Source: Triplophysa rosa (Eukaryota > Chordata > Actinopteri > Cypriniformes > Nemacheilidae). From it: DNA of 64,000 bases. The stretch covers positions 3,140,857 through 3,204,856 of the forward strand of contig NC_079892.1 of NCBI RefSeq assembly GCF_024868665.1, in the 5' to 3' direction. Within the stretch, counting starts at the first letter, position 1; each line of letters opens with the position of its first letter. The notes below the pieces were generated by a model that had not been told where the DNA came from, searched no databases, and saw only the letters and a list, made by a program, of their open reading frames with translations. The position numbers and the translations under genes are program-made. Positions 13,375 through 24,865 of this stretch are shown here, piece after piece.

Positions 13375-15150
13375 ATGTTTACCATAGACTATACAATGGA
13401 GTTCATAAAAGTAATGCTAGGCAAGTGCGAAAAACTCACACTTGTAATGGATTCTTCTGGAGATTTGACTGATTCTGATATCACAAAACTTCAAACTGGA
13501 GATCTTTGTCTGAGGAAAGTGGTGGGAAGAGAAAAAGTCTACCACGCTGGAGTTTACTGTGGTCGAAATGAAGTCATTGAATATACAGGTAATAAATTGA
13601 TTTTAAATCCAAATACAACATCAGTTTTTTGGGACATTAGTTCTAATTACTTATTAGTTATTAGTTACTTATATGGATCAAATGCACACAAATATCTACA
13701 TAAAATCCTTTCCTTTTTTGTTTTATTCTGTGCTTTTCAGGTTCTACCCCAACCAACCCCTCAGCAATGCAAAGCTCAAGTTCAGTTGCGTTCAGTAACC
13801 AAAGTTCAGTAAATGGAAGGGTTTCCAAAATAAGTGTGAAAATTTTCATCTCAGGCCAGAAGTTGTGGGTTTACCGTTTGAAGGCTGGTATACCTAAAAA
13901 CCTCCTTGACAAAATTATGAAGGCGATGGATTATAATGAGCCATACAATGTACAATGTAATAACTGTTTTCATTTTGCAATGAGACTGCTGGAGGTAAAC
14001 ACTTTTATTGTAAATTTACAGAGATTAACATAAGGTAATGTTTGTGAAACTTTTTTTTTTCTTTTTTTCTTCTTATGCAGATCTCACCCGGGCCTGAAGC
14101 AATAGGGTACGCAACAATACCGCTTAACAACACTAAATGTAAAATGACCACAGGGTGGGTTGCACCAACAAGGATTAAAGTAAACAGAGTTTAGAGCTAA
14201 TCTAGGGTTTGTTGATCCTAGTTTTAATGTAATTCAAATTGCGTTGAACCACCTAATTTTAAACAGAGATTAACAAATCGTGGATTAAAACTTTAACCTG
14301 TATTTAAACCGTCATATGCGATTCATTTTGTCCGCCATGATGGATTTGCCAGTGTAACTAAACAGCAACAGTGTTGCACTGTCACGTAAAAAGGAAATAA
14401 ACAGCTCGTGCATGTAAAAGAAACGTAATTTTGCTATTTAAAACCTCTCTCTGGATAATTCGTTGATCAGTCTGATCATCCATAAACACATTTCACAAGC
14501 CTTGAGCGCCATGACAGCGTTTGCCGCATATTTTATTATAAATATGTTTTTTATTACCTATTTAAACCTCCTCAGTAGCTGGTTTAAAGTTAATCCCTAA
14601 CTGAGAGATAAATCAGAGTTTAAAATAATGGAGCAACAGAATTAAAATTAATCTAGATTTACTGCAAAATTAAAACCTGGATCAAATGATATCTTAAATA
14701 TAAACCTGATTATTTTTAAACAAGGTTAAACCTTGATTTAATCTAGATTTAAGGCTAATCCTTGTTGGTGCAACCCACCCTTAGTCTTTTTATTTCAAAT
14801 CCAAATGATGCAAAACATTGTTAATGCTGTTAAATCAAAACATAATTTTTGAAATCTGGTCTTTATGATTTTCATACAATGGACTTTGAGGTTTACCATT
14901 ATGCTGAGAGATTTTAACTAACTCACATTTTTATGATCTGTTCTGCAGCCCACCAGAGACAGGTGAGATCATATTTAATTGTGGGGAGTTACAATAAATC
15001 CAAATACCATGGGCAAGAGTGCATGCACACTCCTTTATTGTTCAGCAGTAAAAAGGAAACAAATATGAATACACTGTTCATTGAGATATTGAAACTACAT
15101 TATCTCCAGCCACCTGATTGTTTTTTGGATTTCTTCTAGATGAGGACTAA
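13375..15150 (+). CDS. LRAT/NlpC-P60-like thiol enzyme, copy B (172 residues, 5 exons)
   Basis: Exons: 13375-13588, 13741-13994, 14081-14106 (26 nt), 14949-14962 (14 nt), 15140-15150, with stop TAA at 15148-15150 and AATAAA at 15248-15253. Motifs parallel copy A: LQTGDLCLRK (39-48), YHAGVYCG (His57), VIEYT (Glu69) and QCNNCFHFAMRLLE (Cys147). Exon order, phases and the exact 26-nt third exon match copy A, so the two are tandem duplicates that have diverged strongly. The start is uncertain: ATG at 13396 (MEFIKVML) is in frame. A possible upstream exon at 13068-13142 (good acceptor CTGCAG, donor GTAATT, phase 1) could join through an acceptor just before ACTATACAATGG. The fourth intron holds a 628-bp MITE. 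Function inferred by motif only. Confidence 0.75.
14153..14780 (+). mobile_element. MITE with perfect 25-bp inverted ends in an intron of LRAT-like copy B
   Basis: GGGTGGGTTGCACCAACAAG begins the left end and its exact reverse complement closes the right end; the arms are identical over 25 bases. The interior is AT-rich with repeated TTTAATCTAGATTTA-like words and no coding frame. I see no clear target duplication, so the superfamily is unresolved. It lies 46 bases after the 26-nt microexon. Confidence 0.85.
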
Positions 15151-15420
15151 CTAAAGAACAAGAAAAAACACAGTAATGAACTGACACCTGCGGTTCCCAG
15201 CATCTTACACTATGTCTACAGCACAGCAGATATAAGCGCAACAACGCAATAAAAGTCAGCAAACTCCTTCAAGGCCACAGAAGCATTAAAACACTTTAAT
15301 TGAATTGATTTGTGTACCCAAATGATCAATCATTGAGCTAGTTTACAGTACATGGAGATTAGTTAAAAAATAAACTAGTAAAACTCTCACTTTCGCAGTC
15401 TCTGACAAGATATAGAGAAA

Positions 15421-15466
15421 GAAAGGAAGGAAGGAAGGAAGGAAGGAAGGAAGGAAGGAAGGAAGA
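15421..15466 (+). repeat. (GGAA)n tetranucleotide microsatellite
   Basis: About ten GGAA/GAAG units in a purine-only run downstream of LRAT-like copy B. Confidence 0.95.
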
Positions 15467-17669
15467 AAGACCAGAAGTTCTGGTTTTATATTTTTTGGTG
15501 ATGTGATGTCAGTTGTAAGGAATGTGCAGCAGTGTGTTCATCTCTACTGCTCAGCTCAGCACACTTGTAGGATTGTGATTATGTGCGATTGATGGCTGTT
15601 TGAAGAGCGAGAAGCCCTGCATTATCTGCTTGATGTTCTTATGACTAAAATCCTTAAACATTTAACCAGTAACAGAACTTAAAGAGATGCCTGTAGGTGC
15701 TCAAGCCCAAAAGCTCTCAGCGCTCGTGTTTTAATAGATACAGACATACAGCACTCTATTCAGTCCGTCTGCGGAGAAACAACATGTCAACATCTGAATT
15801 CTTACAAACAGGGTATAAAACATCTGATTCTAGACTGAGAAAAGTTTGAGACATTGTTAAGATCGCTTCTGAAACTCAAGGTGTGACACATATGAGATTA
15901 CTGGGGTCTTTTTCAATAAAAGTCTTATTGTGATTTTGTTTCTCAAATGTCAAAAGTTCTTACAGCCTGGAACAAAAAAGACTATTCTTCTTCTGTTGCA
16001 TTCTTCTATTGCAAATTAAACCTGAGCGTTTTTATTTTTAAAACCCCTCACAAACACATCCCATCCCGGTCTCGTTCCTTCATTCTGCGTATCATGTCGT
16101 TTCTTGCCTCACCTCCTCCCTCATAATGTGTGACCCTGTTCTCCGCCCCTCAGATTCACTAAGGCTTTCCAGAGTGTTGCGTGCGATGGACGGGGGTAAA
16201 GGCGGGTGGGTCTTTCATTAACCCTCACGAGTGAAAGGGCGGTCAGACCGCTGAGAGAGAAATTGTTTTTTAAAATGACTATCTCTTTATTTATTTCACC
16301 AGTAACATCTCACTGCTGTTTCAGGGAAAAAGCAAAGTAAAGCCCCTCCTGTTTGAAGAGTATAAGGGGCCATATGGCCATCCATCACTGAGGGGTTTTC
16401 TGAAACGCTTTGATATCAAGAGTGTTTTCCTCTCTTCCTGACAGCTGAGGAAGATGCTATCTGAAACTAGCTGAGTTTGGGTACACATACATTGTGGTCA
16501 ATGTGAATCTTACGCTCCCAAAATAGCATATAAACTACTTGAGAGTAGTTGACAAATATACGGTAAATGTATATTTAGAACGTTTTCAGAAAGTTGCGTC
16601 TTGTACTTTACAAGGAGACGATAACAGCACCGTTTTCAAAAACTTGCACTTTGAGACCCGTTTTCTATGTAGATGTAAAAGAGATAAAGGCTCTCTGTGT
16701 GTGTTTGATGTGATGTGTAGAGATGTGTAGAGAACCTCACAGGTTTGTACGAGAGCCGAGAGCAAACACAGGATAATCCGGCAACATAAACCTTCAACAG
16801 TGACAGACCACCATGACCTGCAGAGTTTGGTTGGATCTGTGTCTATCACACAGTTAAATCACTGCCTGGGGAAAAAGACAGACTCCTCTTCACAACTCCC
16901 ATCTCTACATCTTGTCATCCCCCTTTTTTGATTCATACAGCACTCTAAACTCTGCAAAGAGATATAAAGGAAACAAAGAGATAATTCAATCACAGGACAA
17001 GCAGGAGACAAAAATAAGATCTCTCAGGCCCTATAATACCCGCCTGTGTTGTTGGACTTCGGTGAGCTTTAAAAGAACATAACCAAAACTTTTCACAGGA
17101 CAAATCTTATTTTCCTATGGACAAAATCTGGGCAGAAATTAGGGCACGTTTGTAATCCCGCCTGAAAGAAGGTTAACAGTCTTTGCATGCCAAACGCTCT
17201 CGCCTTCGGCTTTAAATCTAGAGCATGTAAAACCCATCAGCAGTTTCTTTACTTTCCCACAAATAAAATCTCAAAGATTCCACTCGCATCCGTTTCCAGA
17301 CTGTGCTCAGCATAAACGCTTTTCCTCTCCCGGATTCTGACTTTAAACTTTATTTGAAAGAGGCCGAATAGAAAAGAAAGAATGGAAAGGATAAAAGAAG
17401 CTTTAATCACAGAAACAACTGCCGTAGGAAAATCAGACACAGACAGAGAGAGGGCACGACAAACTGGCTTAGATGAGAGCTTCACTGTAAAGATGAAGAT
17501 GTACTTCACATATTGATGCAATGCAACTGAAATTCAGCTCACAGGTTTCACTTTTAAAGCTTGTCAGATCTGGAGTTCTGAAGACTTGCAGAATGCAAAC
17601 GTTATTGTTATTTTTATCCAAAAATACAGCAGTTGCCCATTCACCTTTGTGTTTATAGGTCCGTTTTGT

Positions 17670-17910
17670 CCGGTCCAATATGGCGGCGCTGTTGACGCAT
17701 CACAGCAACGGGCCAAAGCGCTCGATGCGCCGTGTACAGTACGTCTGTCTGTCTATGCATTTAAAGACCACACATATGGAGTCAACATTCGCAAACTCAA
17801 AGCACCAAATTTCAAGCAACAGGCAGATTGTCTGTCCAAAAATGAACGCGAAACCGCTGCGCGACGTGACGCAATCAGTTTAGCCTACTCAGTTTGCGCG
17901 CGCGCCCTCT
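17670..17910. promoter_or_regulatory. Small CpG-containing patch with a YY1-like ATGGCGGC core
   Basis: In an otherwise AT-rich region this patch has many CpG pairs (GCGCTCGATGCGCC, GCGCGCGCGCCC) and the word CCAATATGGCGGCGC, which fits the YY1 consensus common near vertebrate promoters. No adjoining exon was recognised, so it may be a promoter of a non-coding transcript or part of a repeat. Confidence 0.2.
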
Positions 17911-18210
17911 CGAATCGCACTACACAGCTTCTAAGTTTAAAACTAAAACACACACCTCGTTCTCGTATGGGTTGCGCGATGCTGCTGCAAACGTTGTCCA
18001 TTGTTTCCCCAAAGCATTTCAAGAGATGTGTCATCTCTGGATTCGAAGTCCACTGTTTATAACATGCATAGTCATGTTCAAGACTTGTCCACGTTTGACG
18101 TTAGAAGCAGGCCCATGAACTTTAGGTGTGGGCGGGGCTAAGAAGAAATGTAAAATTGACCGATAAAATGCAGTGTTTTGTAGTGGTTGTCAAAAACAAT
18201 TCATTATGAA

Positions 18211-18710
18211 CAGTGTTGGGTGTAACTAGTTACTAAGTAATTAGTTACTGTAATTTAATTGTTTTTCCCTTGAAAAAGTAAAATAAGGGATTACTCTTAT
18301 TTTTGCTATAATTTAATTACAGTTACTTCTGATGTAATTAAACTAAATACTGTGTGTAATATATGTGTGTGTAAAAGTGGAATTGACATCAAAATTCAAA
18401 GTCTTAACTTTAAAATCCGTGCTTTAATGTATAATTCTCACATTTGTAATACTTTGGTAAGTTAACAATACTACTTTATGTAGTTTTATATTATTTATTT
18501 GAATAAATTAAGAGCTTTCGTGTAAGTTTCGTGTCTTTCCTTGAATCACTTAACTAATCAAGGTTGATATAGGATTTAGAAAGTAATTAGTAATAAGTAA
18601 TTAAATGCTTTTTGGAGAGAGTAATTTGTACAGTAATCTAATTACACTGTTGAATATGTAATTAGTAACTAGTAATTAATTACTTTTTCAGAGTAACTTG
18701 CCCAACACTG
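18211..18710 (+). mobile_element. hAT-type MITE, 500 bp, with 8-bp target duplication
   Basis: Begins CAGTGTTGGG and ends CCCAACACTG. It is flanked by identical ATTATGAA at 18203-18210 and 18711-18718. Inside are many AGTAATTA/TAATTACT words that make the element partly self-complementary. This is a familiar teleost repeat type (TGTAACTAGTTACT near the end). Non-coding. Confidence 0.9.
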
Positions 18711-19542
18711 ATTATGAAAAGTGAAATGCAACCAATGGTAGCTTTTTAAGAGACGCATGCTTATAAAGGTAAAAGAAATGGAAGTCACGTGACCACTCCA
18801 CATGATTCCCAATTGATTAATCAATCGATTCTTAAAAGAATCATTATTTTGGTTCTTTTGAGTCATTCAATTGAATCATTTAGTTGAACTGAGTTGAATT
18901 CAGTGTTTTGCAAAGTCTGCTCGAGTGAACTAAAATGAATCCGACTGGCCAACAACATCCAGCACTATTTTATTTAATAAGACAACTCTCCTGTCAACCA
19001 CATGACTGTCTGTCTTTTACTGAGACATTGACCTCCAAATAAAATGCAGCTGCAACCCCAGGCCTTCGCTTTAAAACCGTGGCCATTTTTCCTTTAAAAA
19101 CATGGCAGATGTTCCAAGAACCCGCTCCAAAATCTTTCCTTTCCTCGACCACTCAGACATGTGAAGGTCTTTACGCATAACTGGGTGTTTCCTGTAGATT
19201 TGAGCAGGATATCAAAAGATGCACCGCAGCCGGCCTGCTGGAGGAAAGCCAGCGACCATCCAAGGCCGTAAGAAGATCGTAGGGAAGATCTGTAGAAGCT
19301 TTAGATGGAAGTTCTTAACAGCAAGGTGCTAAAAAATGCCCCAGGTGACAGTTTGAGAGGAAAGAGCTTTTGTGTTGATGGACAGGAGTTTATCCGGGGA
19401 TAGAGAGCGGAGATGTGTTCTTTTCCCTGCGAGCGTTTCGGTTACGTGATGTTCCCTATTGAGCATAAACTGCTGTGGTTAAAACGCAGTAGGGCTCAGA
19501 ACACAGAATAAACAGAGAGACTGAGTCAGAGCTTGTCTGGAG

Positions 19543-19569
19543 TGTGTGTGTGTGTGTGTGTGTGTGTGC
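19543..19569 (+). repeat. Short (GT)n run
   Basis: About 13 GT units. Confidence 0.9.
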
Positions 19570-20351
19570 CAGTACTTACTTCAAAAGGATGGCAGTTCCA
19601 TCGCATGTATTTTGTAGTACTAACTGAATTGATAAACTAGTAAATAATGTAGTATACTTATACTTACATAACACTATAGCATCTCAAAACTTTCTCGAAC
19701 ACTATTTTCATGTGGGTTCACCAATGGTATTCTTCAAAGTAGCCTACCAATAAAAACATCATGATATATTATCATATAGTAACATGTTATATACTGTATA
19801 TCAAAGTACAGTGGCATTTTCCATTTGATTCCATCACTGAACCCTGGTACGTTTTTGTACGGTGTCTTTCCCCTTTCATCAAGTTCTCCTCCTTTCTATT
19901 TTTAGCCGTAGTCCTGCTATTCTGGAATTCATCTCTGACTGGCTGCTGCCGAGCGGAATCCTTTCAGGAATGTCTGGAACTTTCTCAAACCACTACAGAG
20001 AGAGGAAGAAAGCGAGAGGTTGAGCCTCGGGTGGGGAGGGAGAGAGAGGAAAGCAGATGCGTCTCTTCTGTCATGGACTGCACTGAGTTTGCATTCGTGT
20101 GACTTGTTATTCGTTGACGCGTGAGTGCAGGGTATTTGCGAATTCATATTTCTTGAATTGATTAGGGAGTGTTAAATGAATCTCTCTGGACGTGTGTGGT
20201 CTGTACAGCAAAAATAATCAAACGTAATCGCCCTCTCAGTTCCTGGATCAGTATTACAGCTTCAAAGAATGGGTTCTTGAGGGGAAGTCGAATGATCCGG
20301 CTCACCTTACCGTTCATAATGGCACAGATCTGACCCGGATGTGCGTGCCTG

Positions 20352-20359
20352 CGTGCGTG

Positions 20360-20396
<37 letters not shown>
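20352..20396 (+). repeat. (GT)n microsatellite with GC interruptions
   Basis: GT-rich run with GCGTGCGT at its left side; explains the His-Thr open frame on the minus strand. Confidence 0.9.
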
Positions 20397-21146
20397 ATAC
20401 TGATGTTTAAATTGAAATATAGATTGAAATAAAGATTCAGCAAATAATGCTTTTCTTTCTAAAATGCAAAACTCTTCTATTAGGGGTATGGCATTTTAAG
20501 CTTATATAAAACAGTAGAATTTTATGGTACGTCTTTGTGTATGTAGCTTGATAAACATGTTTGTGTGATGCCTGTGATGAAAGAAATATACTTGTTAGTA
20601 CAAAAGTGTCTTCGAGACTCAAGAAATCTAGGACTGTGAATACAACTGTATTTGGGTCGGTCTGGTCTGTGCAACTCTCTCTTTTTCTCTGGCACGGGGC
20701 AGAAAAGCCCCTCCGCGCCGCCTCCGCTGGAAATCTGGATCAAATTAATGCTGGCAAAGACAGTGATCTCCTTTATACATGTCTCTCTTCACATCCTCTC
20801 ATTTCTGTCTTGTTCATGCAGACTTTCTTTTACTCTGTTCTGCTGTAAAAATCTCTGGCCTGTAAGGAACGGTTCACAAATGAGAATTCCGTCATTATTT
20901 ACTCATTCCAAATTTGTGGCTTTCTTTTTTTGCTAAGTGAAAAGAATATATATTTTTAAGAAAGCTCACTGTGCCATTTTCCATTTAACAGAAGTATCCA
21001 GGGGCTGCCAAGCTACAAAAAGGACAAATGGCACCATATGGTTCTTGCGAAATACTCAAAATATTCTGAAGCCATGAAGACAGAACAGTCAGAAATAGTC
21101 ATTAATAAAGTTTGAATGTTCTATAAATGTTTATTCATTTATTCAT

Positions 21147-21384
21147 TAGAGATGCGCCGATATATCGGCCAACAATCGGTATCAGTGAATAAAAGCAATT
21201 TTTCACACTATCTGCTATCAGCCAATAACAAAAACAGCAGATGATCAATAGAATAATAGTTATTGTATGAATTAATAACATTCTGAAAGTTAAGATTAAT
21301 TCATTTAATCCTCAGAATCGGTATCAGCAGATTACTCTGATTAATTGGCTATCGGTGGAGAAATTTAGTATCGTTGCATCTCTA
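21147..21384 (+). mobile_element. MITE-like repeat with TAGAGATGC ends
   Basis: Left end TAGAGATGCGCCGATA and right end TATCGTTGCATCTCTA are imperfect inverted repeats; the interior has repeated ATCGGTATCAG words. The ends resemble the TAGGGATGC element at 32715-33160. I could not find a matching target duplication. Confidence 0.6.
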
Positions 21385-22639
21385 AACTTAATCTATATCT
21401 TACTGCAAAAAATTTTCTGCTAGTTTTATTTGTACTATTTAACCTGTTAAAGTTGCTATCTTATTAATGTGTCAGATAAACCTCAGAACATTCTATTAGA
21501 TGAGCATTTCATATATTTGTATTTGGACAAAGAAAAACTATTAATTGTTATATGTAGAATAAATTACAACAGTCAAATGAAGTTGACACAGATATAAAGT
21601 CCTTTGAAATGATCAGTTTATTGAATCAGTTTTACACAGATTTGGTTTTGTGGTACAAAAGACTGTTGGTTAGCGAGATATCTCCAACAAACAACAAAGC
21701 AGTTTGTCGACAGAACGCACAACCAAAGCTTTACGACACAACCATGTGATCACAACGCACTGTCTTTCTGCTCCTCCAGTTGTCTTCAGTGTTTGTTTGT
21801 GTATAGAACGAAATGGCTTCACCACCAATAAATAGAGTATAAAAATGCAATTGTAATAAATTCATTATCAAAAAATTAAACAAAAATCATAAAATATAAG
21901 CAAAGGCACTGAACGAAAAAGACCTTTGGCAGTCCAGGATTTTTCAACGGATCCCCCAACAATAGTAATTGAACGTAATAAAAATAATACATAAATAACA
22001 TAATACTAACATTTCAGTACTGTTAATTATAATATCCAGTCAAGTTTTTTTTCTCTCAATGAATTTTTGACTAACTAATATGCACCAGGTATTTCCAGTT
22101 TGGCTGAGAGCATGTTTGCGTTTGCAATGGCATTTAGCCAAAATGGCACATCTGGGTGGCTGCTCGACTTTGTCGACAATTAAGGTTGATTGTGAATATT
22201 GTGACACCAAATATTGGGTCAGATCTGTGAGACGGCATTCTGTGACAGTATGACCCTGACGAAATTGTGCAGTAGTGTGACTGAACGTCTGTGTACGCTA
22301 AATGCATTAGCATTAGCACCGCATGCACGGCTAGTGCTAAAAACCTGTCCATACCGGGAGAAAGCGTTGATTAATACACACAACGTTCCTCAAACGTAAA
22401 TCAATAATAATATTTTGGAGAATCAAAAACAGAAGCGCAATAACATAAAAATACTAACATAGTATAATTTGATCACTGTTAATCCAGTTGACAATACAAT
22501 GCAATACAGATATGCAATATGATACCATACACTTTAGGCGTGTCTATAATATCTAGCCAGGACCTCCATCGAACAAAATGTCTCCTACGATATTGTTTTG
22601 AAATTTCTGAAAGATGACAAATTCACCTTTACCTGATAG

Positions 22640-22900
22640 GACACAAACATCTGAGAGACGTCTATTTGATGTCTGTCTTTACATCTGCAAGATGTATTTC
22701 TTTATTGTTTGCTCATCAGCAATACGTCTCCGAGACATTTCCTTTTAGATATCATATAGACATCTAGAAGATGTCTGTAAGATGTTTATGGTTTAGAATG
22801 TACGTAAAACTGCCTTTTCGAAGACGTTCATCAGATGTTTTTACACAGCAGATGTTTTCCAGATCTCTAGGAGACATCTTACAGACGTACCTGTGCTATC
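22640..22900. repeat. Degenerate repeat rich in AAGATGTCTGTAAGATG-like words
   Basis: Several imperfect copies of GATGTCT/AGACGTC words in both orientations occur within about 260 bases, a pattern seen in a multi-copy fish repeat. Borders are not defined. Confidence 0.4.
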
Positions 22901-24865
22901 TGGGTTTATTAATGTCGACAGTCGTTTTTCAATTTAAGATTAGCTAACTTTGCCCTCTTGCATCTCATTGGTCAATCTGGAGACTCCATGTCTTTACCAA
23001 TAACACTTTTCTTTGGTATAATAAACTTCCCTCATCCTTTCATCTACATTCTTCATCTCTCTGTATCTACACTTACCCTCATCTTTCTTCACATGCAGCG
23101 ATAAAGCTACACTCATCTTTTCCAGTGAATATTTCTGGATATCCCACCTACTGGAAAAGTGCCCCACTTCCATAAATACTTCTATGAATCTACCCCCGTA
23201 AACATCTCTCTGTACGACTCTCTCTACGACTAGGTCCCCTAAACACTTACCTTCTAAAAACAATGTGATTCTTAAACTTCACTCGCCAAGAAACTAAAGA
23301 CTTAAGATTTTCCCCATATTAAACCAACACACGCAGGGACGTTCTCTGGGTCGTGGTGTTAAGATCTAGTCCAAACATGCCCCTGAAACCTTTGGAATTT
23401 GCTGGCTCATCACTGCTTTGAAACTAATCTCTCTGTTTGTGGTTTTTCAGCCCTTACGGAGAGCGTATCGGGCATCAAAGTCCAACACAAAACCAATAAT
23501 CTGTTATTCTTAGAGCTGAGCAATGAAATCCACAGAGATCAACAGATAAACACCAAGAAAGGCCATGTTTCTACAGGCCGAAACTTAAGGAAATAACCAA
23601 ACATGCTGGTCTCTGCTTACTGTAGAACATTCCTGGAAATTGAGAGCGTGTCTGAGATTTCTACCTTGCTTTTAACGTTGTTAAGGTGAAAGTATCCAGA
23701 ATCCTTCAACAGTCACCTAACCCAATCAAGAAACCACAAGAGAACCGCTCCAGAGAAACACATGGTGCTTGCACGCACGTTTCTGTCAGGACTCCATCAC
23801 AACCGACCAATCAAAACCTCCCGGACTTGATCTGAGATGTTGGAGCCTTGAAGTACCTTGAAGTACCAAACACTGAACATCCTGTGTTAATGATGTAGAG
23901 CGTTCTGGAATCGGCTCGCGGATCAACTGTGTTATTCTTAAATAAAGCTATGCAAACACTGTGCACGCGGTGGGAAAGATTTTAAGAAACAAGTATAACA
24001 TACCTTAAGATCAAGACATTCTTGTAGGGTAGACTTTGTGCTCTGAGGTCCTGGGCATTTTCTAACCATTCAATACAAACTCAACAAAAAAATAAAATAA
24101 AATCAATGCTGTTCACCTGAAAACAGCTTCCTCTGGCATCTCTCGTCTTCACCTCAAGGAAATGACATACATAATTTAATATGAATTACAAACAAAAAAG
24201 GCACTTTTATAATTCCATATGCTCCACTGATTTCAGGTATAAGATCAATACAAGTTTGATCATTATGTAGTTTAAGATATATTAACAATAACCAACAAAG
24301 AAAAAACTATTATATGTGTCAGTTCCACTTAAGGAAATGAGAGATTTAACTGTTATGCTTCCAGTACTGCCAGACCACACCAGTTTTGTATCACTAAATC
24401 TACTAAAAAATATTAATAAATAATAAACGACAGTTCTTTTGGAGCAAGACCCTGGTTTCTTGTATCGAAAGTAAAGACAACACGACATGTGCTCTGCGAG
24501 TTTTAAGGTGCTTTATAAACTCAGGTTGGCTTATTTTTGTCATCAAGAGCGTTCCATGACGTCTTCTGTAATGCTAACTCACCTTTCACTTAATATGTAA
24601 ACATTTAATTTCATCTCTTGCCAGTAGGGGAGATATTGTCCCAAAGTACCGACTGAAACTTGCTTCAAACACTGCTTATGGGATTGGGTAGGGTTAGTGG
24701 TTAGGGACTAAGAGTTTGAGTTAGGGTAATGGTTGTGTATGACTTCCAATATCATCCCATCAAAAAATGAATTCTCCCATTCACAGAATCCCAGTATTAA
24801 ACTGGTCGTCACCAACATGCCAAACACCTTCCATCTTTCTTTCTAGACACCTCTCAATTGACCCC

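Larger units (their letters stand above)
15151..24865. other. About 9.7 kb without a recognisable gene
   Basis: It holds the polyadenylation site of copy B, microsatellites, several MITEs (listed separately), a small CpG-containing patch at about 17670-17910, and the likely 3' UTR of nuak1 at its right end. Open frames at 17586-18062, 19761-20102 and 20561-20936 lack domains, splice support and protein-like composition. A GGGTTAGTGGTTAGGG-like stretch at about 24690 resembles a common fish repeat. Confidence 0.5.

Noticed and set aside
17586..18062. 158-codon plus-strand open frame
   Set aside because: No domain and no splice signals; it runs through a CpG patch where stop codons are rare by composition.
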